In this document: one piece after another, positions 27,649 to 36,024 of the stretch | Layout of the letters: every line of letters starts with the position of its first letter | How positions within the stretch are numbered: the first letter of the stretch is position 1 | NCBI GenBank assembly: GCA_038321965.1 | Contig: JBBQFL010000001.1 | Coordinates: 248,001-312,000, forward strand | Direction: 5' to 3' | Length of the DNA: 64,000 bases | DNA from: UKL13-2 sp038321965 | Lineage (GTDB): Bacteria; Pseudomonadota; Gammaproteobacteria; Burkholderiales; Usitatibacteraceae | Position numbers and translations under genes: made by a program | Notes under the pieces: generated by a model | Databases searched by the model: none | The model's input: only the letters and a program-made list of their open reading frames with translations | Told to the model about the DNA's origin: nothing

Positions 27649-27760
27649 GCGTGATTTGTCTTGAAACAATTCTGCCCGCCCACCGTTTCCTGAACATCCA
27701 GCACTTGCGAACCTTCCCAGCAAAAGTACTGCCAGAAGCCACACCAGTGCCAGAGTTTCG
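27649..27760. repeat. Diverged direct repeat, copy 1
   Basis: About 110 bases starting GTGATTTGTCTTGAAACAAT and ending near AGAGTTTC align almost without gaps to 28392-28500 at roughly two-thirds to three-quarters identity by eye. Copy 2 overlaps the 5' edge of the truncated toxin gene, so copy 1 may be what is left of a second toxin locus or an insertion-associated repeat. The rest of 27605-27855 shows no gene. Confidence 0.6.
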
Positions 27761-27855
27761 AACAATAGCGCACGTACCACCTTTGTCTTCACGTGGCGCG
27801 AACTACAAGCTCTCCCGAGCGCGCCAGCCCGTGCATTCCTGTAACAGCGCGCGCT

Positions 27856-28176
27856 CTAAATCACCGCCGCCAACCCCTTGCGATCAATTATGTTGAGTAA
27901 TTTCAGCGACGGCCCACTCGGGGTTTTTTCGCCACCCTCCCACTTTTGAATAGTGGACGTGCTGGTGTTGAGCACCGCGGCCAGGACGGCCTGACTCACA
28001 TTGATCCGCTTTCTGAGCGCGCGGATCCTCGCGTCGCTGAATGGCTTGACCGGCGGGATATTCAACAGTCCATGTGCTTTCATCCGACGCTCATCGATGA
28101 AGCCCAGCTTCGCCAGATCGTTGGCGGTCTCTTGCACTTCCTCAAGGATTCGGCTCTTAGGCTTGGTTGTGGTCAT
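27856..28176 (-). CDS. XRE-family antitoxin (NadS/HigA-2-like)
   Basis: A 106-residue DNA-binding antitoxin. The C-terminal half holds a helix-turn-helix (about 60-100): INVSQAVLAAVLNTSTSTIQ followed by KWEGGEKTPSGPS, typical of HigA-2/NadS antitoxins. Pairs of this type repress their own promoter and neutralise a RelE/HigB-fold mRNA interferase. Its start overlaps the end of the truncated toxin gene by 20 bases, the standard toxin-first arrangement. The antitoxin is intact although the toxin is not. Confidence 0.85.
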   Translation of the reverse strand: MTTTKPKSRILEEVQETANDLAKLGFIDERRMKAHGLLNIPPVKPFSDARIRALRKRINVSQAVLAAVLNTSTSTIQKWEGGEKTPSGPSLKLLNIIDRKGLAAVI

Positions 28177-28435
28177 GGCAAATTTCCTTCAAAGTTTCGG
28201 CGTCCAGTGCCGCCCGGATTTGCGCGTCAGTCAACTTCAATAAGTCCGTAGCCAGCCTTTTCAGCGCGGTGAGTTCTACGTCGGTAATGTTGTCGCGCTC
28301 ATTTTTTTCGAAGCCGAACACAAAGTACCATCGCGTCCCCATATTGGTGGCAACCAGCGTCCGGGTACTGCCGCTCTTGCCACGGCCAGGGTGATTCGTT
28401 TTGAAATAATTCTGCTCGCCGCCGTTTCCTAAGAC
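28157..28435 (-). pseudogene. RelE/HigB-type toxin lacking its N-terminus
   Basis: The open frame reads GRGKSGSTRTLVATN, WYFVFGFEKNERDNI and ETLKEICHD, the conserved core and tail of HigB-2/NadT-like RelE-fold toxins. The frame is closed by a TGA at 28438-28436, and no ATG/GTG/TTG start with the usual N-terminal helix follows; the only ATG (28342) would leave 61 residues. About 30 N-terminal residues are missing or out of frame, so the toxin is probably dead. Its 5' edge coincides with a diverged repeat (28392-28500). Confidence 0.7.
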
Positions 28436-28500
28436 TCACGCACCGGCGGACCTTTCAAGCCGCAATCGTGCCAGCAGCCGCACCGATGCTAGAGTTTCAT
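28392..28500. repeat. Diverged direct repeat, copy 2
   Basis: It matches 27649-27760 in the same orientation (shared blocks TGAAA-AATTCTGC, CCGTTTCCT, TGCCAG-AGCC and AGAGTTTC). It spans the point where the toxin reading frame is lost, which links the repeat to the truncation. Confidence 0.6.
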
Positions 28501-28522
28501 CAGCAGCGTGTCGTTGCTCTGG

Positions 28523-29248
28523 CTACTCCGCCTCACCCTCCGGCGGCAATTCAATCTTCGCCTTCGCACCCGGCTTCGGTGCGGCTTCGGAATCCATCAA
28601 CGCAGCCGGATACTGCTGGCACATGCGGAAGGCTTCTTCGGGCGTCGCGCTCAGCCAGCGATCGTAATCGACCGGATGCAGGATCACCGGCATGCGCCGC
28701 TCTTCGCCGTGTCGGTGAAAGTGGCGCATGACGGCGTGATCGTCGGCATTCACGGTCAGCATCGAGAATGAGTGGAATGATTCCTCCCCGTGCTTCCATT
28801 GTTCCCACAGGCCGGCGATGGCGAAATCTTTCGTGTTCTTCAGCCAGATTTTCCAGCGCACGGCTTTGCCGGTTTCCCAATTGGGCTCGTAGAAACATGA
28901 AACCGGGATCAGGCAATATTGCTGTATCTTCCAGGCGTTGCGAAAGCTGCGCCGCTCGGCAACCGTTTCCGAGCGGGCGTTGTTGGTGTGGTACTTGCGC
29001 ACGAAGTTTTTGACGTCTTCGGCGAAGATGTTAGGCGGGATCAGCCCGAAGCGCGCGGGGATGCATTCGCGTTTCGTCTTCGCTTCACTTTCCCTGTCTT
29101 TGTCCCTCGCAGCAACCCTGCGCATGATGTTGATGACGATTGGCGCGTCATAGCCGGGATAGGCTTCTGCCTTGTAATCGAAAGGCGCGCGCTCGACGCC
29201 GAACTGTACGAGCATGTCGTTGGCGGTCGGGATGAAGTTGGTACACAT
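28523..29248 (-). CDS. yedK: SOS-response-associated DNA-protein crosslink protein YedK (HMCES family)
   Basis: A 241-residue SRAP-domain protein that covalently traps abasic sites in single-stranded DNA. The start at 29248 is decided by the mechanism: Cys2 must follow the removed Met, and the sequence begins MCTNFIP. Other SRAP motifs are ARSETVAERRSF and HGEERRMPVIL (active-site His). CFYEPNWETG supplies the usual FYEW-type element with N for E. The C-terminus is Pro/Glu-rich. A much longer upstream extension is open but starts far from any family N-terminus. It lies next to the toxin remnant in the accessory patch. Confidence 0.9.
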   Translation of the reverse strand: MCTNFIPTANDMLVQFGVERAPFDYKAEAYPGYDAPIVINIMRRVAARDKDRESEAKTKRECIPARFGLIPPNIFAEDVKNFVRKYHTNNARSETVAERRSFRNAWKIQQYCLIPVSCFYEPNWETGKAVRWKIWLKNTKDFAIAGLWEQWKHGEESFHSFSMLTVNADDHAVMRHFHRHGEERRMPVILHPVDYDRWLSATPEEAFRMCQQYPAALMDSEAAPKPGAKAKIELPPEGEAE

Positions 29249-29748
29249 GGGCGCATATTGCCATGTTGAGCCGTCCCGGTGTTCGGGTGCCGCATAGATT
29301 GCCTCTGCCACCGCTGCGACAGTAATACGCGCGGCGTTGTGATGGCCTACTTCACGCCAAAGCAATTCCACCTGACAACAACCGACGCAGACAACACAAT
29401 TCAACGGTGGCAAACAAAGCTCGTGGGACATCACTATTGCGCCGTGTGGAACTGTGCCGCCTACGCCGATAGCCCCGCTTTTGATCCGGCGGACAGTTGG
29501 GACGGTAACCAGCCGCTGTTGCGATGCGCCGACGTTGTGGTTAGCATGCATTGGCGCTGGCTCCTTGGGCGATGGTCGGGTTTTGCAAAACGCCAACTTA
29601 TCGTCCATCGAACCAGCCTGCTTTTATTCACATGGTCACGCACTATTCAGAGTCAAGTAAGTGCCATTCGGCTATGTTCCTTTTGTCCGATGCGAACACA
29701 AACGTGGTGCACATCGATGCCAATTTCTAATTATCCAAGGAGAAGAAA
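29249..29748. other. 500-base gap between yedK and the PepSY gene
   Basis: It separates divergently oriented genes and presumably holds their promoters. Open frames exist on both strands, but their translations are rich in Trp, Arg and Cys with no domain pattern, so I call none. An AAGGAG site just before 29749 belongs to the PepSY gene. Confidence 0.5.
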
Positions 29749-30084
29749 ATGAACCCACGTCACATGCTGGCGCTTGCCATTTGTCTATGCTGCGCGAATG
29801 TTCCCGCGCTGGCGGCTGAAGCAGTCACGCAGGCCGTGACGATTTCAAAAGAAGAGGCCACTCGCATTGCGCTGTCGAAAGTGCCGGGCGGGACAATTGA
29901 GAGTGCCAAGTTGGAAGTCGAGGGGAAGAATACGCTTTGGTCGGTCGACGTGAAAATGCCTCGATCAAAAAACATTACCGAAGTGCATATTGAGGCGCAT
30001 ACCGGCAAGGTAATGTCCGTTCAAATCGAGACACCCGCGCAACAAGCCGCCGAGGCTGCCGCAGACCGGAAAAAGCAAAAATAG
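29749..30084 (+). CDS. Exported PepSY-domain protein
   Basis: A 111-residue exported protein. AAGGAG lies about 8 bases before the ATG. The signal peptide is about 1-22 (LALAICLCCANVPALA). The mature part is one PepSY domain: ISKEEATRIALSKVPGGTIESAKLE, WSVDVK and VHIEAHTGKVMSVQIE. PepSY domains bind or inhibit peptidases, or sit in electron-transfer membrane proteins; the single-domain periplasmic form is usually of unknown function. The C-terminus is an Ala/Lys-rich tail. It converges with the MddA-like gene. Confidence 0.83.
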   Translation: MNPRHMLALAICLCCANVPALAAEAVTQAVTISKEEATRIALSKVPGGTIESAKLEVEGKNTLWSVDVKMPRSKNITEVHIEAHTGKVMSVQIETPAQQAAEAAADRKKQK

Positions 30085-30168
30085 GCGTGCGTCGTGCAAC
30101 GACAGGCAGGCTTGAGTTTCACGGCACATCCGTTGATACGAAGGTGATTGCCATTTCCCCCGCGTTAC

Positions 30169-30900
30169 TTATCGCCGCGTGCCGGTCCCCGGCACCAGCA
30201 TCGGCGTCGTCCGTTTGTAAGCTCGGTAGTCGACACCCAGTTCCTCTTCCAGCCCACGTTCCTCAAAATGAATGCCAATGAGAATGTATGCCGTCATCCC
30301 GGCCGCAAATACCAGTCCACCCACCGTCATCGTCGGCACAGACCAGATCGCGATCAGGATGCCGAGCATCATCGGGTGACGCACCAGCTTGTAGAACAGG
30401 ATCACCCGGAATTTCATGGGGGCAGATGCTGTGTTGCGCAAGTAGGCGGTGATTTGTTTCAGGCCGAACAAGTAGAAATGATCAGTCAGGAAAGTCGAGA
30501 CGAGCAACAGCGCCCAGCCAAATGCGAACACGCCATACAGCGCGATTTGAAGCGCGCCGTGCGCCTGCCAGATGACCGTGCCGATCGGTTGCCACTGCCA
30601 CATCAGCAGCGCCAGTAGCGCATTTGTCACCCACATGTAGGTGCTGCGCTCAATGGCCGGCGGGATGATTGCCGTGATCCTGCGTTTGAAGCCGGCGCGT
30701 GCCATAACGCTGTGCGGCAGGCCGAAGAGCGCAATCAGCGCGAGATCCCACATGGCTGCAGGCAGGGCATTACTTGAGGGGCCGCTGTTGATGGTCTTGG
30801 GCACGGCAAAGTCACCGACGAAGGCAACAAGCCATAGAAATACCGCCAGGAAAACAACATAGGCGGCGAGGCCATAAACGAATGCGAGCAAGCGAAGCAT
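30169..30900 (-). CDS. MddA-like methanethiol S-methyltransferase (NnrU/ICMT-type membrane protein)
   Basis: A 243-residue integral membrane protein with about six hydrophobic segments. The start at 30900 has GGAG upstream and gives MLRLLAFVYGLAAYVVFLAV; the frame upstream is non-coding in character. The N-terminal segment, WDLALIALFGLPHSVMARAGF, and the C-terminal YKLVRHPMMLGILIAIW and HFEERGLEEELG match the SAM-dependent isoprenylcysteine methyltransferase-like fold and the MddA group, which methylates methanethiol to dimethyl sulfide. Function by resemblance only; other NnrU-type proteins look similar. It is divergent from an Lrp/AsnC regulator. Confidence 0.75.
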   Translation of the reverse strand: MLRLLAFVYGLAAYVVFLAVFLWLVAFVGDFAVPKTINSGPSSNALPAAMWDLALIALFGLPHSVMARAGFKRRITAIIPPAIERSTYMWVTNALLALLMWQWQPIGTVIWQAHGALQIALYGVFAFGWALLLVSTFLTDHFYLFGLKQITAYLRNTASAPMKFRVILFYKLVRHPMMLGILIAIWSVPTMTVGGLVFAAGMTAYILIGIHFEERGLEEELGVDYRAYKRTTPMLVPGTGTRR

Positions 30901-31398
30901 GAGGGACTCCGTAAAATTGTAGCGCCAGATAGGCTGGCAACGCGTTGAGAAAATACGCGTCTTTATTCGTTTAGAGAAAATAAAAATGAAACTCAAGGAC
31001 TGACAAGGGGTTTGAAGCAAAAATGGCTGGGAAGGCTCGTGGATGCTATGGTCTGTTGGAAAACCGCGCCTGGGTACGCAAATAGCCAGCGCTTTGGTTG
31101 AGATAGTTTCAATGGAAAATAGTCCCTTCAATTTTGATCCGCTTCGATATGACAATTGTCCTGTTCATGGTTGCCTCCCAGACATTTTGCATTTGCGAAT
31201 CGCTCATTGAAATCCGGCAACCATTTTGCATCGCCGATAATTCCTCACGACCGGCGCTATGTCGCTTTCACCCGTGAAAACGACGGTCGCCCATAACGAC
31301 CGCGCAAACCGCGCCGCACCTGTCGTTCAGCGGAATATACTGGCGCCTCAGCTTAATTTTTCCGGCGAATCGCCGGTTCAATCCGGGAGCACGCGGGG
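30901..31398. other. Divergent intergenic region, mddA-like gene / Lrp regulator
   Basis: The 498 bases contain no convincing gene. Two 16-base direct repeats, CATTTTGCAT-TTGCGA at about 31183-31198 and CATTTTGCAT-CGCCGA at about 31222-31237, differ at 3 positions and are spaced about 39 bases (nearly four helical turns). They are candidate regulator sites. An AT-rich stretch around 30955-30990 could be promoter DNA. Confidence 0.45.
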
Positions 31399-31833
31399 AT
31401 GGCTAAGAGCAAAGAACTGGACGCCAAGGATCGGCAGCTAATCCATCTGCTCGCACAAAATGCGCGCCGGCCACTGACATCGCTGGCAAAGGCCATCAAT
31501 CTTTCACGCAGTGCTACGCAGGAGCGGCTGCAGCGTATTGAAGATTCGAAGGCCATTCTGGGTTACACGGTTCGCATGGGCCTTGCCGACCGCAAGAATA
31601 TCGAGTTCTGGCTGGTGGTCAAATTAAAGCCCGGCGTGACCTGCCTGCAAACGGTGCCGATCATTAAATCTTTTGCCGGGGCAAATGAGGTTTACGCGCT
31701 GGCGGGCGATATTGATCTGCTGGTTCACGGCAGCGCCGACAGTGCCGACATTATTTCCGACACGCGCGATGAAATCGCCGCGCTTCCGACCGTCGCAGAT
31801 GTGAGAACGTATCCGGTGCTGGCGGCGTACTGA
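31399..31833 (+). CDS. Lrp/AsnC family transcriptional regulator
   Basis: A 144-residue regulator. The N-terminal winged HTH (about 6-65) reads LDAKDRQLIHLLAQNARRPL followed by TSLAKAINLSRSATQERLQRI. The C-terminal RAM ligand-binding domain (about 70-140) has EVYALAGDIDLLVHG. Proteins of this type respond to amino acids and often control a divergent neighbour, here the MddA-like gene. The start at 31399 gives a normal N-terminus. The tandem CATTTTGCAT words upstream are possible operators. Confidence 0.88.
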   Translation: MAKSKELDAKDRQLIHLLAQNARRPLTSLAKAINLSRSATQERLQRIEDSKAILGYTVRMGLADRKNIEFWLVVKLKPGVTCLQTVPIIKSFAGANEVYALAGDIDLLVHGSADSADIISDTRDEIAALPTVADVRTYPVLAAY

Positions 31834-31970
31834 GCAACCCGCCAAATCCGACTCAAGCTCTGTCCACCCCAACCAGCGCGCTTATGTAAGCCACAATGCC
31901 CGCGATATACTGCCGCGGAAGCATTCGATATTAGAGACTTTCTCCAAACGCCATTTTACCGAAAGCGAAT

Positions 31971-33719
31971 ATGCTCGAATTCGTCAACCGAATACCCATC
32001 GGACAAAAATTAATCGGGCTGATTGCCGGTCTGCTCGCGACAATGCTCGTGATCGCGGCCTACAGCGAATACGTCACCAAGAAAAGTGGCGAAGAGATTG
32101 AGGACCTGACGCAGTACCTGATACCGCCGCAGAACGCGCTGGCCAAGATTTCCACGCACCTTCTTCAGCAGCAGGTGCATGTGGAGAGAACCTTGCGTCT
32201 GGTGGCAGAGCCGAAACCGGACGATGCATTGATCGATGCCGAACTCGCCGCGTTCCGAGGCATTTCGACCAAAGTGAACAAGGAAATCAAGACGATCGAG
32301 GAGGCATTGACCGAAACGTTTAAAAGTGTGAACAAGGTTGAGGATGCGATCGCACTGGCGCGTCTCGAAGCCGCGATGCCCCAAGTCGACAAAGAGCACA
32401 AGAGTTACGAAGCCCAGGTGCTCAAGACGATCGAACAGATCCGTAAGAAATTGCCGACGCAATCGATTTCGGCGATAGATGAGATTGCCCGCGAACAACA
32501 CAATATCGAGGAAATCGTCGACGCCACACAAGTCAATTTTGGCGAATTCATCGGCAAGCAAGCGCTGGTCATCATGGAACACGAACGTAAGCGCGGACTG
32601 CTCGGTATCGAGAATCTGCTGGTTGCGATTGCTGCATTCATTATTGGCCTATTCATGGCGATCATCATTACCCGACGCATGCTGGAGCCTATCCGTCGCC
32701 TGATTGTCAGCACCAACGCCGTGGCCAAAGGTGACCTGTCGGTGAACGTGGAACCAACGACAAAGGATGAGCTTGGTGCGTTGACGATCGCATTTCGCGA
32801 CATGACCCAGGGTCTTCGCGAGAAGGAAACGATCAAGCAGACATTCAGCCAGTACGTCGATCCGCGTATCGTTCGTCATCTGCTGGCGCCGGGCAGTGCG
32901 GACCTCGAGGGCGACCGCCGCAACATGACCGTGTTTTTTTCTGATATTGCCGGTTTCACGTCGATATCGGAACGCCTTACCCCGCAGGCTCTGGTGCGGC
33001 TGATCAATGCCTATCTGGTCGAGATGTCGAAGCCGATTGCTGCAGGCAGCGGCGTCATCGATAAATTCATCGGTGACGCCATCATGGCCTATTGGGGCGC
33101 GCCATTTGTTGGCGAGGAAGAGCACCCGCGGCTGGCTGTGCATGCTGGCTTGGAAATGTTTCAGTTCCTCGACAGATTTCGCCTCGATATTCCCGAAATT
33201 ACCGGCCTCCGAACCGGCGCGCCGGATATTGATATTCGCATCGGCATCGCGACCGGGCCGGTACTGATCGGCAACATGGGTTCGACCACCATGAAAAACT
33301 ACACCATCATGGGCGACACCGTGAATCTTGCGGCGCGGCTCGAAGGCGCCTGCAAGGAATATGGCATCCGCATGCTGGTTAGCGACGCCACCTGCCAGAG
33401 TACAAAGGCGGACTTTCTGATGCGGGAAATCGACCTTATCGCCGTCAAGGGCAAAGTCGAACCGACGCGCATCTTCGAGCCACTGGTCGCGAAGAGTGCA
33501 AGTTCGGCCTTGTTGGAGCAGCTGGTGGATCGTTTCGCTGGTGCGCTGAGCGCCTATCGCGAACAACGATGGGACGAAGCGGAAGCTGGCTTCAAGGGCG
33601 TGCTTGCTGCACGGCCGAGTGACGGACCATCGGGCATCTTTCTGGAACGGGTAAGCCTGCTGCGCGCCACGCCTCCCGGCAGCGATTGGGACGGTGTGTG
33701 GCGGATGAAGAGTAAGTAG
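31971..33719 (+). CDS. Membrane-bound HAMP-domain class III adenylate cyclase
   Basis: A 582-residue receptor-type cyclase. TM1 (about 13-33) and TM2 (about 214-235) flank a periplasmic helical sensor of about 180 residues. A HAMP domain follows (about 236-290: RRMLEPIRRLIVSTNAVAKG), then the cyclase domain (about 315-500). Catalytic residues are present: metal Asp325 in FFSDIAGF and Asp369 in DKFIGDAIMAYW with substrate Lys365, and NYTIMGDTVNLAARLEG with the transition-state Asn and Arg. Lys with Asp at the base-specificity positions suggests ATP. A C-terminal TPR-like stretch follows (LLEQLVDRFAGALSAYREQ). It senses an unknown periplasmic signal and makes cAMP. It lies 137 bp behind the Lrp gene. 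Confidence 0.92.
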   Translation: MLEFVNRIPIGQKLIGLIAGLLATMLVIAAYSEYVTKKSGEEIEDLTQYLIPPQNALAKISTHLLQQQVHVERTLRLVAEPKPDDALIDAELAAFRGISTKVNKEIKTIEEALTETFKSVNKVEDAIALARLEAAMPQVDKEHKSYEAQVLKTIEQIRKKLPTQSISAIDEIAREQHNIEEIVDATQVNFGEFIGKQALVIMEHERKRGLLGIENLLVAIAAFIIGLFMAIIITRRMLEPIRRLIVSTNAVAKGDLSVNVEPTTKDELGALTIAFRDMTQGLREKETIKQTFSQYVDPRIVRHLLAPGSADLEGDRRNMTVFFSDIAGFTSISERLTPQALVRLINAYLVEMSKPIAAGSGVIDKFIGDAIMAYWGAPFVGEEEHPRLAVHAGLEMFQFLDRFRLDIPEITGLRTGAPDIDIRIGIATGPVLIGNMGSTTMKNYTIMGDTVNLAARLEGACKEYGIRMLVSDATCQSTKADFLMREIDLIAVKGKVEPTRIFEPLVAKSASSALLEQLVDRFAGALSAYREQRWDEAEAGFKGVLAARPSDGPSGIFLERVSLLRATPPGSDWDGVWRMKSK

Positions 33720-33940
33720 GCTGTCACATCGAGAGCCTCTGCTTACGCTGCGGACGACGTCGGGCGTAGCCGAGTTGTAAGTTGAAATTTCTCGCGTTGC
33801 TAGAAATAGAAACGGGTTCCAGGCGGAGCAACTGCACACGTAAGTCAAGGTGTCCTACAACAGTGCATGGGACAATGGTCGCGGCTCGGTCGATGTACTG
33901 CATTCGAACCGATAGCCATAATCTAATTGGAGAATATTTA

Positions 33941-34294
33941 GTGAACAAAATGCTGCTTGGATTACTCATGTCATTGACCATTTCCGGAGCCGCCTTTGCC
34001 GCGGGGGCGATTGCCGTCATCGACGAAGCTGGAGACAGTGCAAAAGACGCCGGTTACGCTGTGGGGCGTGGCGACACGCAGGACAAAGCTGCCAAGGATG
34101 CAATGGCCGAATGTAAAAAAGCCGACATGAAAGGCTGCAAGATCGCTGTGAAGTACGACGAGTGCGGAGCGTATGCCAGCAGCAAAGAGCGTTTCGGTAT
34201 CGGCGATGGCGATACAGAAGCGGCAGCGAAGAAGGCTGCATTGAAGAACTGCGGCAATACATCCTGCCGGATTGTAATTTCTGATTGTTCATAA
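33941..34294 (+). CDS. Exported DUF4189-type small protein
   Basis: A 117-residue exported protein. The GTG at 33941 is taken because GGAGA lies 7 bases upstream; an ATG three codons later is too far from it. The signal peptide is MLLGLLMSLTISGAAFA. The mature protein has GAIAVIDEAG, GYAVGRGDTQDKAAKDAMAE and repeated cysteines (CKKADMKGC, YDECGAY, NCGNTSCRIVISDCS), the DUF4189 pattern with expected disulfides. Periplasmic, function unknown. A nine-base-pair hairpin (34321-34349) follows the gene. Confidence 0.8.
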   Translation: MNKMLLGLLMSLTISGAAFAAGAIAVIDEAGDSAKDAGYAVGRGDTQDKAAKDAMAECKKADMKGCKIAVKYDECGAYASSKERFGIGDGDTEAAAKKAALKNCGNTSCRIVISDCS

Positions 34295-34320
34295 GATACG
34301 GGTAGCATTGGATAGATAGC

Positions 34321-34349
34321 GGGCGGCTGTCTTGCAGTTGCAGCCGCCC
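34321..34349. other. GC-rich hairpin in the gap behind the DUF4189 gene
   Basis: GGGCGGCTG pairs perfectly with CAGCCGCCC around an 11-base loop. No T tract follows on either strand, so it is not a standard terminator; it may stabilise an mRNA 3' end. The rest of the 34295-34595 gap contains nothing I recognise. Confidence 0.55.
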
Positions 34350-34595
34350 AAAACCGATGCATTGATGCTGGCCTTGCCAAACACCGCGTTCAATCGTGGC
34401 TTGCCTACATCGGAGCACTTCCCGTCTTGATCGCTAATGGTCATATCGGCCTATCCATTCCCTGATTGCCGGTCGCGTGCCCTCGACGAGGGTCGACATC
34501 AAATGGATTTTGCCGCTGACGTAATACAATATCGCCGACTGGGCAGGCCATCCTGTTTCGCAATAAATTTGTGCAATCGTCCCATCAAGGCAACT

Positions 34596-35942
34596 ATGTT
34601 CCCAAAATGTTTCAATCGTTCTTTTCTGGCAGCATTCGCACTGGTTTTTGCCACGCTGTTCCCCACCGTCAGCGACGCCACCACGGTAAGGCTGACAACC
34701 ACTGTCGGGGCCATCGATATCACGCTGTACGATGCTGCTGCGCCACGTACCGTTGCGAATTTCCTCACTTACGTCAATAGCGGCGCATACCGGAACTCGT
34801 TCATCCACCGCAGCGTGCCGGGCTTTGTGATTCAAGGGGGCGGTTTCGCGTGGGACGACGCGGCAAATACTGTCACGGCTATACCGATCAACGCGCCGGT
34901 CGCCAATGAATTCAGCACCACGCGTTCGAACAAACGCGGCACGATTGCGATGGCCAAAGTGGGCTCGGACCCCAATAGTGCCACGTCACAATGGTTTATC
35001 AATCTGGCGGACAACTCTGGGGGCGGGGCTAGCCTGGACACGCAGAACGGTGGCTTCACCGTGTTCGGCGAGATTAGCGCCAGCAGCATGGCAGTCGTCG
35101 ATGCCATCGCTGCGTTGCCCATCGTAAACGCCGGTTCGCCGTTTGATTCGTTGCCTATCGTCGGCACCATCGCCAATAACATGATCCAGAAACCCAACCT
35201 CGCCATCGTCAGCGCGGCCACTGCAGTGACAAACAACTATCAGGGCCTGTGGTGGGCGGGGGAAACGGAATCCGGCTGGGGCATGAGCCTGACCCAGCAC
35301 GGCAATATCCTGTTTGTGGCGATGTACACCTATGACGCAGCTGGTCTGCCGATCTGGTATGTGATTACCAATTGTCCGGTGACGGTCACCGGCTGCACTG
35401 GCGATATTTACCGCGTCAACGGCGGCACACCGCCGACAGTACCGTGGACGGGGCAGGGGCGCTTGCTCACCAAGGTCGGCAGCGGAACGTTGGCATTCAC
35501 CAGTACCAGCAAGGGAACATTCAATTTCACCATCAACAATATCGCCGGGTCCAAAGCCATCTCGCAGCAGATTTTTGCGGCTGGCACAGCACCACCTGCC
35601 GTGGACTACACCGATCTCTGGTGGAACCCGAACGAATCCGGTTGGGGCATTTCGCTCACGCAACAATTCGGCACCATCTTTGCCGCTTGGTACACCTATG
35701 ACGCCAGCGGCAACCCGATCTGGTACGCCGCTACCAATTGTCCCGCTACGGCGACTGGTTGCACCGCACCGCTGTATCGGTTCACAGGCGGCGCCCCGTT
35801 GACGTCGCCATGGACGAACGTCAACCCGGCCATTCTTGTCGGCGATATCACATTTGCATTCACCAATGCAGCCAACGGCACCATGAGCTATACCGTTAAC
35901 GGCGTAAAAACCAGTCGATTGATTACGCGTCAGGTCTATTGA
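34596..35942 (+). CDS. Exported cyclophilin-type peptidyl-prolyl isomerase with two C-terminal WW/GWG modules
   Basis: A 448-residue exported protein. AAGG before the ATG at 34596 and the signal peptide FLAAFALVFATLFPTVSDA decide the start. Residues about 27-195 are a cyclophilin domain: YRNSFIHRSVPGFVIQGGGF (catalytic Arg), TSQWFINLADN and GGFTVFGEI. Two copies of the WW/GWG module follow (about 213-330 and 336-448), each with WW, SGWG, LTQ, YTYDA and P-I-W-Y motifs and each with a Cys pair (NCP, GC). Cyclophilins catalyse cis-trans isomerisation of Xaa-Pro bonds; the added modules could localise or target it. The fusion is unusual. Confidence 0.87.
   Translation: MFPKCFNRSFLAAFALVFATLFPTVSDATTVRLTTTVGAIDITLYDAAAPRTVANFLTYVNSGAYRNSFIHRSVPGFVIQGGGFAWDDAANTVTAIPINAPVANEFSTTRSNKRGTIAMAKVGSDPNSATSQWFINLADNSGGGASLDTQNGGFTVFGEISASSMAVVDAIAALPIVNAGSPFDSLPIVGTIANNMIQKPNLAIVSAATAVTNNYQGLWWAGETESGWGMSLTQHGNILFVAMYTYDAAGLPIWYVITNCPVTVTGCTGDIYRVNGGTPPTVPWTGQGRLLTKVGSGTLAFTSTSKGTFNFTINNIAGSKAISQQIFAAGTAPPAVDYTDLWWNPNESGWGISLTQQFGTIFAAWYTYDASGNPIWYAATNCPATATGCTAPLYRFTGGAPLTSPWTNVNPAILVGDITFAFTNAANGTMSYTVNGVKTSRLITRQVY
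35232..35585 (+). repeat. WW/GWG module, copy 2
   Basis: Protein-level repeat of about 118 residues: GLWWAGETESGWGMSLTQHG, VAMYTYDAAGLPIWY, ending FTINN and ISQQIF. Confidence 0.8.
35601..35939 (+). repeat. WW/GWG module, copy 3
   Basis: Protein-level repeat of about 113 residues: DLWWNPNESGWGISLTQQFG, AAWYTYDASGNPIWY, ending YTVNG and ITRQVY at the C-terminus. Confidence 0.8.
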
Positions 35943-36024
35943 ACAAGACTACTTCGAATGGATTGCACGTTGCAATCCAAATTCGTAGCATTTCTTTGTC
36001 GTACGAATCAACGTGGGGGATGTC

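Noticed and set aside
27649..28500. The accessory patch as an integron cassette array (attC sites)
   Set aside because: No attC-type RYYYAAC/GTTRRRY core pairs or integrase gene could be found, and the genes are not arranged as single cassettes.
29279..29752. A 157-residue plus-strand frame in the yedK-PepSY gap
   Set aside because: Composition (Trp, Cys, Arg) and lack of a start site argue against a gene, and it overlaps the PepSY start.
32649..33848. A 399-residue minus-strand frame opposite the HAMP-cyclase
   Set aside because: It is covered almost entirely by the cyclase gene, whose catalytic motifs are intact; no start site or family pattern is seen.
34321..34349. The hairpin behind the DUF4189 gene as an intrinsic terminator
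   Set aside because: The stem is strong but no T tract follows on either strand.
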